From Clostridium ihumii AP5 (lineage in GTDB: Bacteria; Bacillota; Clostridia; Clostridiales; Clostridiaceae): 64,000 nucleotides of DNA. Positions 9,313 through 18,437 of this stretch are shown piece by piece. The notes under the pieces are model-generated. The model was given only the letters and a program-made list of their open reading frames with translations. It did not search any database and was not told where the DNA came from. The stretch lies in NCBI RefSeq assembly GCF_000612845.1, contig NZ_CCAT010000043.1:62001-126000 (forward strand), read 5' to 3'. Every line of letters starts with the position of its first letter. Position 1 is the stretch's first letter. Both the position numbers and the translations under genes were made by a program.

Positions 9313-10080
9313 TTAAACTGATGTCCAACCACCATCTACAAATAATGCTTGGCCAGTAGTGTAATTAGATGCATCTGAAGCAAAGTAGATTACAGCGCCA
9401 TTTAGTTCGCCTTCTTTTCCAGGTCTTGATGCTGGACATACTGCGTTATATCTCATTAGAAATGATTCTTCAAATAAAGTATGTTCTGTCATTTCTGTTT
9501 TGAAAAGGCCAGGACAAATGGCATTCACAGTAATTCCATATTGAGCCCAAGAAGAAGCCATTCCTCTTGTAAGACCTAATACCGCACTTTTAGATGCTTC
9601 ATATGCATGAAGTGGAGCAGCTTTAGCAGCAACAGAACTCATAACTGAAGATGTGTTTATAATTTTTCCGTAATGATTATTTTTCATATAAGGTACAACA
9701 TATTTAGTCATTAGAAATATACCTTTAACATTTGTATCCATAACTCTATTCCATTCATTTTCATCTAAACTGTCAACATCAGCCATTGAGGCTACACCAG
9801 CATTATTAAACAATATATCTATTTTTCCATATTCTTTTATTATGCTATTAACAGCATTTTTTACTTCTTCTTCACTTGTAACATCACATTTAACAGGAAG
9901 TGCCTTAACACCAAGAGTTTCAATTTCTTTAGCTACATCTTTTAACTTGTCATATCTTCTAGCAAGTATAGCTACATTAGCGCCTTCGTTTGCAAGAGCT
10001 TTAGCAACTTGTACACCTATACCACTTGAAGCACCAACTATTACTGCAACTTTAGAAGTTAAATCAAATAATTTACTCAT
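9313..10080 (-). CDS. Short-chain dehydrogenase/reductase
   Basis: A 255-residue classical SDR oxidoreductase. It shows the nucleotide-binding GASSGIG motif near residue 17, NNAG near residue 91, a catalytic Ser in NTSSV, a YEASK active-site Tyr/Lys pair and a C-terminal GQALFVDGGW. The N terminus (KLFDLTSKVAVIVGAS) resembles gluconate 5-dehydrogenase-type SDRs, but substrate cannot be assigned within this large family. A strong AGGGGGG site precedes the ATG. It is transcribed alone towards a bidirectional terminator. Confidence 0.85.
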   Translation of the reverse strand: MSKLFDLTSKVAVIVGASSGIGVQVAKALANEGANVAILARRYDKLKDVAKEIETLGVKALPVKCDVTSEEEVKNAVNSIIKEYGKIDILFNNAGVASMADVDSLDENEWNRVMDTNVKGIFLMTKYVVPYMKNNHYGKIINTSSVMSSVAAKAAPLHAYEASKSAVLGLTRGMASSWAQYGITVNAICPGLFKTEMTEHTLFEESFLMRYNAVCPASRPGKEGELNGAVIYFASDASNYTTGQALFVDGGWTSV

Positions 10081-10168
10081 AAAAATTCCCCCTATAAATA
10101 CTTTAAAAATTGGATATTAACAGTATATTTCATATATATATTCATTATGTCAATAAAAATAAATTGCT

Positions 10169-10242
10169 TTTTAAAATAAAAGAAGCTGTTACATTTATAA
10201 ATAATAAAATCTATAAATGTAACAGCTTCTTTTATTTTAAAA
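10169..10242 (-). terminator. Long perfect inverted repeat acting as terminator
   Basis: Two perfectly complementary 31-base arms (10169-10199 and 10212-10242) separated by 12 bases. The arms hold the core AGAAGCTGTTACATTTATA. The repeat includes the last codon and stop of the membrane-anchored protein gene. It is a likely strong terminator for that gene. Confidence 0.85.
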
Positions 10243-10869
10243 TTTTATACTACCTTCAAAGCTTATTTTAAGAAGGTTATCTTCGATAGTTATATTTGTT
10301 ATATCAACAACATTTAAATCATCAAGTGTTAATATAACATCTCCATTTTCACTATTTATTTTAACAGATGAAGTTTCAGTTAAACGTGAAAATAGTATTT
10401 CTTTTGGAATATTAAAGAAACCTACTTTACCTTCCTCGTAATGGAAAATAGCATTGCCGTCGCTTACTGAATAAGTAAATTTAAGTTTAGCTTCTAAAGG
10501 AATATTTTTATATTTTAGATGTAAATATAAATCTAATGAGTTGTCATTTAAATATATTTTAGAACCAGTTAAATAAGGTTTTAATTCATCTATATTTTTA
10601 AATATTTCTATTGATAAGTCAGTAAGTTCTTCTTCACTAAATGAAGCAGTAGCAGTAGCAGTAATTTTTTTATTACTAAAGTTTAAATCATTAGGAATGA
10701 ATTTTTTTATCATATCACCTTTGTTTATGGTTATTTCAGAATCAATAGGTTTAACTTCAACTTTAGGTTTAAACCAAATGTAATAAATACTAATAACTGC
10801 TAATAATAAAACAAGAATTACTGATAATATTATTAATGGTATGCGTAACAAACTTTTCTTTTTACTCAT
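10237..10869 (-). CDS. Membrane-anchored protein of unknown function
   Basis: A 210-residue protein with a basic N terminus (MSKKKSLLR), one hydrophobic segment (about residues 10-33) and an extracytoplasmic part rich in beta-strand-like alternation. The layout resembles YpmS-type (DUF2140) proteins, but I see no motif that proves it. No cysteine and no catalytic signature are visible. It is preceded by an AGGAGAT site and faces divergently from the bacterial-PH gene pair. Function unknown; a cell-envelope location is likely. Confidence 0.7.
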   Translation of the reverse strand: MSKKKSLLRIPLIILSVILVLLLAVISIYYIWFKPKVEVKPIDSEITINKGDMIKKFIPNDLNFSNKKITATATASFSEEELTDLSIEIFKNIDELKPYLTGSKIYLNDNSLDLYLHLKYKNIPLEAKLKFTYSVSDGNAIFHYEEGKVGFFNIPKEILFSRLTETSSVKINSENGDVILTLDDLNVVDITNITIEDNLLKISFEGSIKF

Positions 10870-11041
10870 TTTAAAAAATCTCCTATAAATATACTTTAAG
10901 ATTTGAATTTAACTTCTTATATATTATACCTTATACTTAGTGAAAACATATATGCATTTATAAAATATTTATAAAGTATATGATGTGTATTTTCTTTATA
11001 TGATATTATATAAAAAATAATAGAATAAAGGATGGGATTAT

Positions 11042-11545
11042 ATGGATTATAATAAGCTTAATGCTAACTCAAAAAAGTCATGGTTTATAGCAAGGCTTAT
11101 AACAACAATTATATTTTCGGGAGTTTTAATTGGAGGTAAGTGGTTTTTAAGAGATTATTTTGATTTAGGTTGGATAACTAAATATAGTTTTGTTATAAAT
11201 CTTATAATAGCAATTATTTTAGGACTATTACTTTTAAATACATTATTATATCCAATTATAGAATATAAGCAATGGAAATATGCTATAACTGATGATAAAA
11301 TTGATTTCTCAGAAGGTATATTTTCTATTAAAAGAACTGTAATACCTATAATAAGAGTACAACATATAAAGATAAATCAAGGTCCTATAAATAGGATGTT
11401 TAAACTTGCTGATGTAGAAATTGTAACAGCTGGAGGAAGTCATAGAATACCTAATATAGAAATTCAAAAAGCTGAAGAAATTTGTGAGTATTTAAAAAGC
11501 AAGATAAAAATAAAGGTGGAAAATGATAATGAATGTAGAGAATAA
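11042..11545 (+). CDS. Bacterial PH-domain membrane protein, YdbS-like
   Basis: A 167-residue protein with two transmembrane helices (about residues 15-35 and 48-70) followed by one bacterial PH (bPH2, formerly DUF304) domain with the marks YAITDDKIDFSEGIF, IPIIRVQHI and NRMFKLADVEIVTAGG. It overlaps the next gene by 23 bp. In Bacillus the comparable pair ydbS-ydbT is organised the same way, so the two proteins probably work together at the membrane. The biochemical role is not settled. Confidence 0.85.
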   Translation: MDYNKLNANSKKSWFIARLITTIIFSGVLIGGKWFLRDYFDLGWITKYSFVINLIIAIILGLLLLNTLLYPIIEYKQWKYAITDDKIDFSEGIFSIKRTVIPIIRVQHIKINQGPINRMFKLADVEIVTAGGSHRIPNIEIQKAEEICEYLKSKIKIKVENDNECRE

Positions 11546-12965
11546 AAATCATTGGATCTTTATAGGTTATGAAGCAGTAAGTAGTTTAAAAGAATGGTTA
11601 TTTTTATTAATAATTTTATTCTTTAAAGTTAAATGGTATTATATAGTTTTAGCATGCGTAATAATTTTAATATATTCTATAATTAAATGGTATAATATAA
11701 AATTTTATATTAGCGATGAAATGTTAGTTTATAAGCAAGGAGTTTTATCAAGAAAAAAACAAGAAATTCCTTTAGATAAAATAAGTACAGTAGATATGGA
11801 ACAAAACTTAATAAATCGCATTTTTGATGTTTGTAATTTAAAAGTTGATAGTGGAGCAGTAGGAGATGGACAAACAGAAGTAAAAATCACAGTGAAAATG
11901 GATTTTGCTAAGAAATTTAGAGAAGAACTTTTAAAAAGTTATAAAAGTAGTGAAGAGATTAAAGAAGATAAATCTTTAAAAGAATCCTATATAAAAGCTA
12001 GCATGAAGGATTTAGCTATATATGGTATTACGAAAAATAAACTAGGATGGCTTGTAGGACTATTTGCTATACTTTCTCAAATAAATGAATTTTTAAGTGA
12101 AGACTTTTTAAATTCAATAGATAATAAAGCAGAAAGTTTTGTAAATGGAATAGGAGATATTGCAAAAAATTCTACTTCTATAGCATTTATAGTTATAAGT
12201 GTTATATTAGTGATTTTATTTTTGTATATCATTGTAAGTGTAGTATCAATATTAATAGAGATTATAAAATACTATAATTTTACCCTTTATGAAAGCTCTA
12301 ATAAATTAAATATAGAGTATGGATTAATTACTAAAAAGAAATATTCATTACCTATAGAAAAAATACAGGCGTTAAAACTTAAACAAAATTTTTTAGGACA
12401 ATTTTTAGGGCTGTATAATATGGAGGGGATAGTTATTGGATATGGTGATGAAGATGATAAAAAAGCAATAATATTTCCAGTTGCTAATGAAAAATTAAAA
12501 AATCATATAATAAATACATTATTACCTGAGTTTAATTTTGAGGGACATTTCAACAATCCTCCTAAGAGAGCAATATTTAAATTTATAGTTAAGAGAAATA
12601 TAATTTCTTTAATTTTAATAAGTCCAGCAGTATATTTTATACCAACAATTCCTTTAAAGTTAATTCTTATAGGTATGTGCATTTTAAGTCAAATTTTATT
12701 GGGATATAGAAATTATAAAAATGCATCAATAGGATTAAATAGGGATGTTATAGTAATGAGCAGTGGAGCAGTAGTAAAAACAACTCATTTAATAAAACAA
12801 AAAACAGTTCAATCAATTGGGACAAAACAAAATCCATTACAACGATTTAGAAATGTTTGCAATTACAAAGTTGATGTATGCACAAATTACTTTGGGGAAG
12901 TAGTTGAGGTAAAACATTTAGAGTGTGAACTTATAAAAGAAATGGAAGAAAACTTAAGAGTATAA
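11523..12965 (+). CDS. Bacterial PH-domain membrane protein, YdbT-like
   Basis: A 480-residue membrane protein with three bPH2 (DUF304) domains, each following hydrophobic helix pairs. The repeats are seen as FYISDEMLVYKQGVLSRKKQEIPLDKIS (about 60), NFTLYESSNKLNIEYGLITKKKYSLPIEKIQ (about 255) and a C-terminal copy with QKTVQSIGTKQNPLQRFRN (about 430). This is the usual build of the YdbT partner of YdbS. Two adjacent ATGs (11523 and 11529) can both use the GGTGG site; the first is reported. A terminator follows immediately. Confidence 0.85.
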   Translation: MIMNVENKNHWIFIGYEAVSSLKEWLFLLIILFFKVKWYYIVLACVIILIYSIIKWYNIKFYISDEMLVYKQGVLSRKKQEIPLDKISTVDMEQNLINRIFDVCNLKVDSGAVGDGQTEVKITVKMDFAKKFREELLKSYKSSEEIKEDKSLKESYIKASMKDLAIYGITKNKLGWLVGLFAILSQINEFLSEDFLNSIDNKAESFVNGIGDIAKNSTSIAFIVISVILVILFLYIIVSVVSILIEIIKYYNFTLYESSNKLNIEYGLITKKKYSLPIEKIQALKLKQNFLGQFLGLYNMEGIVIGYGDEDDKKAIIFPVANEKLKNHIINTLLPEFNFEGHFNNPPKRAIFKFIVKRNIISLILISPAVYFIPTIPLKLILIGMCILSQILLGYRNYKNASIGLNRDVIVMSSGAVVKTTHLIKQKTVQSIGTKQNPLQRFRNVCNYKVDVCTNYFGEVVEVKHLECELIKEMEENLRV

Positions 12966-12969
12966 ACAT

Positions 12970-13012
12970 AAAGTATTAGAATCAAAATAATTTAAGGTTC
13001 TAATACTTTTTA
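12970..13012 (+). terminator. Intrinsic terminator
   Basis: AAAGTATTAGAA pairs with TTCTAATACTTT, then a T run, 5 bases after the YdbT-like stop codon. Confidence 0.85.
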
Positions 13013-13075
13013 ATTTTATAGAGATTTAAACTCTTTTTAAAGCAAAAAGTTTAGATATAAAAGCGAGGTGATATA

Positions 13076-13474
13076 TTGAAAAGATTTGAAGAAATTTTAT
13101 ATTTAATAATTATTACTGTATATTTGTTTTTAAATATTTCTACTTTAAATGTTAATGCTGAGGAATTAATAAATTATAAAGATAATAATAATGAGCAGTC
13201 ACAAAAATTATGTCATGAAGCTTTAATGAGTATGTTATACCCATATATTCAAAGTTCAATTGAAAAGTATTTTGGTACAGAAAGAAACTTTGATTTATTT
13301 GATGCAAATGTAATTAGTATAAAAAGGCCTAGTGAAAAATTTGAGTTTTATATAATTATAGAAGTAGATACATATACAGGTGCCCATAATCCACCAGGTG
13401 AATTAGTTAGAATGATATTTAAAACAAGTCCTTATGGAACTAAATTAGTTAAATTTCAAGATAAGTATTTATAA
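13076..13474 (+). CDS. DUF3888 family secreted protein
   Basis: A 132-residue protein beginning at TTG, 5 bases after GAGGTG. The N terminus is a signal peptide (hydrophobic residues about 7-25, then NVNAEE). The mature part matches what I recall of the DUF3888 family: ALMSMLYPYIQSSIEKYFG, a D/F-rich LFDANVISI segment, then VDTYTGAHNPPGE and a final VKFQDKYL. Function is unknown; an exported location is likely. Nothing in the operon context helps. Confidence 0.78.
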   Translation: MKRFEEILYLIIITVYLFLNISTLNVNAEELINYKDNNNEQSQKLCHEALMSMLYPYIQSSIEKYFGTERNFDLFDANVISIKRPSEKFEFYIIIEVDTYTGAHNPPGELVRMIFKTSPYGTKLVKFQDKYL

Positions 13475-13590
13475 TAGAGCTTTATATATATAATAATTAT
13501 AATTTATATATTTTAAAAATAAAAAGTAGTAGGTATGATATAATATAAATTGTAACAATATACAAAAAAGTAGATAAATAGGAGGGAGTT

Positions 13591-13833
13591 ATGAAAAAAT
13601 TCAAATCAGCAATAATTATTTTAAGTATAGCTATAATAGTTATATCTTTATTATGTTTATTTAAAGTTATTGATTCTAACATAGGAATGCCAATTTCATT
13701 TTTAATGATAGGTATATTAAATATAATGTACGCATATAATTCTTTTCAAAATCAAAAGAAAATGGATACTGTAATATACAGTGCAACTTCTTTATTTCTT
13801 GTAGTAGTTTCAATTGTAATATTTATAGGTTAG
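13591..13833 (+). CDS. Small two-to-three-helix membrane protein (paralogue 1)
   Basis: An 80-residue hydrophobic protein with a strong AGGAGGGAG site. Hydrophobic stretches cover about residues 6-25, 32-48 and 60-79, separated by a short polar loop (NSFQNQKKMD). It is a clear paralogue of the 85-residue protein at 17368: both share LCLFKVIDS, IGM, and YAYNSF followed by KKMD. The pattern resembles DUF3953 small membrane proteins, which I state cautiously. Function unknown. Confidence 0.72.
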   Translation: MKKFKSAIIILSIAIIVISLLCLFKVIDSNIGMPISFLMIGILNIMYAYNSFQNQKKMDTVIYSATSLFLVVVSIVIFIG

Positions 13834-13849
13834 ACTTTATTAGATTATA

Positions 13850-14260
13850 TAGGGTTCCAATTTTAAATTCAAAGTAATAGCTTTCTCAAATGACAATAAT
13901 AATCTCACAGCTTATTCTATTATAATGCTTGGAAGCAATTAACAATTAGCAATTAGCAATTAACAATGATGGTTAATAGTACTCACTTCGTTACTAATAT
14001 TTTTGAATAGAAATCTATAAAAACTAAGTTTTTATATAATCTTTAATTAATTTGTTGTACAAATTATTTTAAAAATCTATTAAAAAAATTGAGCTTTCAG
14101 TTTTATTCTTCATTGTTAATTGTTCATTTTTGTATAACACTTTAAATTGCTCTTTCTCAACTGAAATATGAATAATGTTAGTAAAGAAACTTTTCATTCT
14201 TATTTTTTAGTTATTAATTGGTTCTAAATATTAAAATAAGTAAGTAATATCAAATTTTGA
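13850..14260 (-). repeat. Dispersed repeat mosaic, family A/B, reverse orientation
   Basis: Begins AGGGTTCCAATTTTAAATTC, the family A end, then GGAAGCAATTAACAATTAG, the TACTCACTTCGTTACTAATA block and TTTCTCAACTGAAATATGAATAA (the family B right end). It ends in a degenerate ATTAATTGGTTC. No gene is visible in this 500-bp gap. Confidence 0.55.
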
Positions 14261-14314
14261 TATCATAATAGTGAATACTAGAAAAATAGTTAAAACAACT
14301 TATTTCGCATAAAG

Positions 14315-14355
14315 AAAATATTAGAGCCTTAAATTTTATGTGGTTCTAATATTTT
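14315..14355 (-). terminator. Intrinsic terminator of GNAT gene
   Basis: AAAATATTAGAGCC pairs with GGTTCTAATATTTT with a G-U pair; placed just after the stop of the minus-strand acetyltransferase. Confidence 0.75.
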
Positions 14356-14370
14356 TTTATTTATATTATT

Positions 14371-14898
14371 TTATATTAATTTTTCATATAGTTTAAAAAA
14401 TTCTAATCCATAATGCTTAAGTCCTAAGTCTACAGTGTCAATATACTTAAAACCACATTTTTCATAAAGCTTAATGGCTGGTGTATTACCTTCATAAACA
14501 TCTAATCTAATAGATTTTATATTTAAATTAATAGCATATTCAGTAGCAAAATCAATTAATCTTTTACCTACACCACATTTCATAAACTTTGGATGAACAA
14601 CAAAAGTATATATAACTAAAATTTTTGAATAGTCAGATTTGAAGTTCCAAGTAGCATTATGATATGCTTCTTCAGGCGTATTACTTAAAATAATAGAACC
14701 AATAATTTTATCATTATACTTTGCTATATAAAGATTTCTATTTTTAATTCCATTGATTGCATCTTCTCTTGTAGGATATATACCTTTTTTCCATCCGGGA
14801 TAATTTATTCCACTGGCCAAATAATCATTTAAATCATTATAAAGATTTTCTAATTCATTTATATCACATTCTTTTCCTAATTCAATAATAATATTCAT
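14371..14898 (-). CDS. GNAT family N-acetyltransferase
   Basis: A 175-residue GCN5-related acetyltransferase. The core shows the beta4 strand IYTFVVHPKFMKCGVGKRLI, where the GVGKRL segment is the acetyl-CoA pyrophosphate loop, followed by SIRLDVYEGNTPAIKLYEKCGFKYI, the typical C-terminal motif. The acceptor substrate is unknown. It is monocistronic, with a GGAGGTAG-type site before the ATG and its own terminator. Confidence 0.85.
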   Translation of the reverse strand: MNIIIELGKECDINELENLYNDLNDYLASGINYPGWKKGIYPTREDAINGIKNRNLYIAKYNDKIIGSIILSNTPEEAYHNATWNFKSDYSKILVIYTFVVHPKFMKCGVGKRLIDFATEYAINLNIKSIRLDVYEGNTPAIKLYEKCGFKYIDTVDLGLKHYGLEFFKLYEKLI

Positions 14899-15006
14899 AT
14901 GCTACCTCCAAAGTAAAAGCACAAAATTTATATTATTATACAATAAATTAGAAATAAAGTAAATTAAAGTAATGAAAGGCATCTCAGTTTTAATATAGAT
15001 ATATAT

Positions 15007-15275
15007 AGTTAAAGATGAGTTTATTCATGTTTCAAGTGAAACCTCTAATTAATTTAATGAAAAATTAAAAATTAAGAATTGAAAGTTAATATTAAAGTTA
15101 AGTTTCTAAGTATTTCTATTCTTAAATGTCATTACCACCTTTGTAGGCGAGAATTCATTTTTGCCAAACGTCACTTGGATATATTGATTTCAAAAAAATG
15201 TTTATCGTTAATTATTAATTTTTCTACAATAGTTTAAATATATATTTCTCAACTAAAACATGAATAACTTAAAGT
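15007..15275. repeat. Dispersed repeat, family B, with a family C fragment
   Basis: Bounded by an inverted repeat: TTATTCATGTTTCAAGTGAAA near 15021 and TTTCTCAACTAAAACATGAA near 15238. Inside, near 15131-15170, is a right-half family C fragment (CCTTTGTAGGCGAGAATTCA). It fills most of the 477-bp gap upstream of the NIF3-like gene. No gene seen. Confidence 0.55.
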
Positions 15276-15375
15276 TTAGACTTGTATTCCTATATATTTG
15301 CAAGGAATAATTGTAAGAGATATAATCAACTTAAAATTATAAGTATATAATACTTATAGGATTAGGGGGATTTTT

Positions 15376-16224
15376 ATGAGGGCTATTGATTTGTATTATA
15401 AATTAGAAAAGGACTTTATAACAAATGAGATGAATGATACTTGGGCAATTTTTATGACAAAATTAGATTGTTATCTTTCTAAAAATTTTAAGGAAAGAAG
15501 TATGGGGTTAGTTTGTGATTTCACAAATGAAATTGAAAAGGTGTATTGTGCTGTTTTCCCTACTAAAGAAGTTTTAAAGAGTATAATTGATGATGGTGTT
15601 AAAAACTCAATGTTGTTTTTACATCATCCTTCTATTTGGGATATTAGAGGAGAAAAGTCATTTTATCAAATGGATAAAGAACTAATAGAAAAATTTAAAG
15701 AAAATAAGATATCGATATATAATTTACATGTGCCATTAGATAATTTTGGTGAATATTCAACAAGTAAAACTTTAGCTGATATTTTGGATATAGAAATTGA
15801 AAAACCATTTAAAAACTATTGTGGAGCCTTAAGTGGTGTAATTGGTAAAACAGCATGTAAAACCATGGAAGAACTGCATAATAAGTTTTCCAAGGTTTTA
15901 GGTCATGATACAAAACTTTATTTGTATGGAAACAACCATATAAAAGATGAAAGAGTAGCAATTGTAGCAGGTGGGGGAAATAGCATAGAAACTGCTAAAG
16001 AAATGATTGAAAATAATGTAAATATTCTTATCACAGGTGTTTCTATAAATAACAAAAAATATTCAGAAGTTCATGAGTTTGAAGAAAAAAATCATATTAA
16101 TATTTTGGGAGGAACACATTATTCTACAGAAAAATTTGCATGTCAAAAGATGTGTATATATTTTCAAAACCTTGGAATTCCATCTTGTTTTATTGAAGGA
16201 GAACCAGTATATGAGGATATGTAA
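15376..16224 (+). CDS. NIF3/YqfO-like dinuclear metal protein
   Basis: A 282-residue protein of the NIF3 (DUF34) family, sometimes labelled GTP cyclohydrolase I type 2. The metal-ligand motifs are present: LFLHHPSIWD (the HH pair), NLHVPLDN, and near the C terminus GGTHYSTEKFACQ with its His and Glu. Members form toroidal hexamers with a two-metal site, and a true substrate is not established. The AGGGGGA site supports the ATG. It is monocistronic and flanked by repeats. Confidence 0.85.
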   Translation: MRAIDLYYKLEKDFITNEMNDTWAIFMTKLDCYLSKNFKERSMGLVCDFTNEIEKVYCAVFPTKEVLKSIIDDGVKNSMLFLHHPSIWDIRGEKSFYQMDKELIEKFKENKISIYNLHVPLDNFGEYSTSKTLADILDIEIEKPFKNYCGALSGVIGKTACKTMEELHNKFSKVLGHDTKLYLYGNNHIKDERVAIVAGGGNSIETAKEMIENNVNILITGVSINNKKYSEVHEFEEKNHINILGGTHYSTEKFACQKMCIYFQNLGIPSCFIEGEPVYEDM

Positions 16225-16260
16225 GTTATAAAAATTTTATAAAATAAATATAATAATTTA

Positions 16261-16497
16261 ATGAAAGAAAAAAATTTTTCAATTGATAAATTTGTTATTT
16301 AAGCATCACATAAAAACGTAGCTTTTAAGTATTTCCATCTTAGATATTAGGAACAAAGTGAGTAATAACTACCATAACTTTTCACTCTTACTTCTTAATT
16401 GGTTCCCAACATTAAAATAGAATTAATATGTGATTTTAGTCCTATCATTTTATACAGATATTACTTTAAATTTGTACTTGGAACATTATATCCTTTT
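16261..16497 (+). repeat. Dispersed repeat, family A right part
   Basis: Shares TTTTTCAATTGATAAATTTG with 35420, ATTAGGAACAAAGTGAGTAA with 3140 and 55570, and the right module from TTGGTTCCCAACATTAAAAT to TTAAATTTGTACTTGGAAC. No gene is visible between 16225 and 16572. Confidence 0.55.
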
Positions 16498-16572
16498 ACA
16501 ATAAAAATTATAATTGTGATATAATTGAAATTATACTGTAATGTGGAGTGAGTATATAAAGGGGAGAAGTTT

Positions 16573-17358
16573 ATGAAAAAACAAAGTGATATTAATAAAA
16601 GAGCATGGAATTATAGGGCAAATGAGCATTGGATAAAAGATTTAGGAAACCCAGATAAGGTTGCTATTGATATGGTTAATGATCCTAATAAATATTTAAG
16701 AAGACACATTGAATTTTTAGGAGATGTTAAAGATAAGAAGATTGTTAATATACTTGGTTCTTGTGGTAAGAAAGCAGTACCACTTGCAGTACTTGGAGCA
16801 GATGTTACAGTTATAGATATATCAAGTGAAAATAGAAATTATGCAATGGAAGTTTCAAAAAATGCAAAGGTAGATTTAACATATATAGTGTCTGATTTTT
16901 TAGAAGTTGATATAAAGAATATTAAAAATAGCTTTGATATTGCATATATGGAAGGTGGAATACTGCATTATTTTTCAGAATTAAATGATTTTTCAAGAAA
17001 AGTATATGATATGTTAAAGGTAGGAGGAAAGTTAATTTTAAATGATTTTCATCCTATAAGAAAGATATTTAAAGACAGAGATATCTTTGTAAATAATGCT
17101 GATAGCTTAGATGTAGTAGGTGATTACTTTGAAAATGATTTACATGAGGCAGAAGTAGCTTATGAAAAACTAATGGAAATTAATTGTGAAGAGCAATTCC
17201 CTAAGTGCTTATTAAGATACTGGACCATGGGAGAAATAATAACATCATTTGCAGAGGCTGGATTTGTTATTGAAAAACTTATTGAAGGACCTAGATTTGA
17301 TGAACATAAAAACATACCGGGTGAATTTACATTAGTTGCACATAAAAATGAATTATAG
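16573..17358 (+). CDS. SAM-dependent methyltransferase (class I)
   Basis: A 261-residue Rossmann-fold methyltransferase. SAM-binding motif I is degenerate (IVNILGSCGKKAVPLAVLGA near residue 60) with the acidic end of strand beta2 at VTVIDIS. Motif post-I/II reads DIAYMEGGILHYF. The later LKVGGKLILNDFHPI segment is typical of small-molecule methyltransferases of the Methyltransf_11 type. The substrate is unknown. An AAGGGGAGA site precedes the ATG. The small membrane protein gene starts 9 bases downstream, so the two are probably co-transcribed. Confidence 0.82.
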   Translation: MKKQSDINKRAWNYRANEHWIKDLGNPDKVAIDMVNDPNKYLRRHIEFLGDVKDKKIVNILGSCGKKAVPLAVLGADVTVIDISSENRNYAMEVSKNAKVDLTYIVSDFLEVDIKNIKNSFDIAYMEGGILHYFSELNDFSRKVYDMLKVGGKLILNDFHPIRKIFKDRDIFVNNADSLDVVGDYFENDLHEAEVAYEKLMEINCEEQFPKCLLRYWTMGEIITSFAEAGFVIEKLIEGPRFDEHKNIPGEFTLVAHKNEL

Positions 17359-17367
17359 AGTGCAAAA

Positions 17368-17625
17368 ATGAAGAGGTTAAAAGTAGTAATAATTATTTTA
17401 GTCATAGCTCTTATAGCTAATGCGGTATTATGTTTATTTAAAGTCATTGACTCTAAAATAGGTATGTCAATTTCATTATTAATGCTAGGTGTATTAAATA
17501 TAATTTATGCATATAATTCTTTTAAAAATGAAAAGAAAATGGATGCTATTTTGTTTTTAATGAGTTCAATATTTGTTATATTTGTTGGTTTATATACAAT
17601 GTATTTATACAAAAGTGTAGGTTAA
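17368..17625 (+). CDS. Small membrane protein (paralogue 2)
   Basis: An 85-residue hydrophobic protein, paralogous to the one at 13591 (shared LCLFKVIDS, IYAYNSF, EKKMDA). Hydrophobic segments span about residues 6-24, 32-48 and 58-78. The site before the ATG is weak (ATAGAG), and the gene starts 9 bases after the methyltransferase stop, so it may depend on coupling. Function unknown. Confidence 0.7.
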   Translation: MKRLKVVIIILVIALIANAVLCLFKVIDSKIGMSISLLMLGVLNIIYAYNSFKNEKKMDAILFLMSSIFVIFVGLYTMYLYKSVG

Positions 17626-17627
17626 GC

Positions 17628-17667
17628 AAAAAAATAAGCTAATTTTTTATATTAGCTTATTTTTTTA
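17628..17667 (+). terminator. Intrinsic terminator
   Basis: AAAAAATAAGCTAA pairs with TTAGCTTATTTTTT; ends the methyltransferase/membrane-protein unit. Confidence 0.88.
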
Positions 17668-17853
17668 TATAGAAATTTTAATTTAAGATAAGAGAAGTTG
17701 TTTTAAAAATTGTAAGTAATATATTTTAAACTTTATGTGAAAAATCAAATAAAATATAAAAAATAATTTGAATTTTCTTAAAATTAATTTAAAATACTAT
17801 TATAGGAATTTTTTATAAAAGCTTAAATTAATATTAGAAAGGGTAATTGATGA

Positions 17854-18399
17854 ATGGAGAAACTTTTATATAAAGAGTTAAGTTTCAAATTAGATGAAAT
17901 AAATATTAGTGATGTAGTTAATTTTATTTTAGAGCATTATAAATTAAGTGCAAAAGATGAATTAATAATAATTAATGTAGGTACTGATAAATGTGTTGGA
18001 GATAGTTTTGCTCCAATGCTTGGAAGCTATATGGAAGAACATAATATGAGTATTAAATTTTATGGAACTTTAGATGATCCTATTCATGCAAAAAACTTTA
18101 GAGAAAAAATTGATTATATAGATAAACATCATGAAAATGCTTTTGTAATAGTTATAGATGCATGCCTCTGTGATGATGAACGCGATATTGGAAAAGTTTA
18201 TGTTAGAAATAAAGCTATTTCACCTAGAAAAGGACTAAGAAGTAGTTTGCCTTCTATTGGGGATATATCAATATTATATATAGTTAACGAAGAAGGGTAT
18301 AACCCATTTTTTCAATTAAATAATGTAGACATAAAAGATATAAATAAAGCAGTAGAAGAGATATATAAAATTATAGAGAAATTAGAAATGTTAATGTAA
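17854..18399 (+). CDS. yyaC: Sporulation protein YyaC (spore protease-like)
   Basis: A 181-residue protein of the YyaC family (DUF1256), found in spore-forming Firmicutes and structurally related to GPR-like spore proteases. The family hallmarks are the IINVGTDKCVGDSFAPMLGS block (about residues 46-66), YGTLDDPIHA (about 70-79) and VIDACLCDDERDIG, followed by GLRSSLPSIGD. The chosen ATG is 10 bases after AGAAAGGG; an ATG 4 bases upstream is out of frame. Its presence supports a spore-forming host. It is probably co-transcribed with the following acetyltransferase. Confidence 0.88.
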   Translation: MEKLLYKELSFKLDEINISDVVNFILEHYKLSAKDELIIINVGTDKCVGDSFAPMLGSYMEEHNMSIKFYGTLDDPIHAKNFREKIDYIDKHHENAFVIVIDACLCDDERDIGKVYVRNKAISPRKGLRSSLPSIGDISILYIVNEEGYNPFFQLNNVDIKDINKAVEEIYKIIEKLEMLM

Positions 18400-18437
18400 A
18401 TAGTAATTTTATATGAGAAAAATTAAGAGGTATAAAA

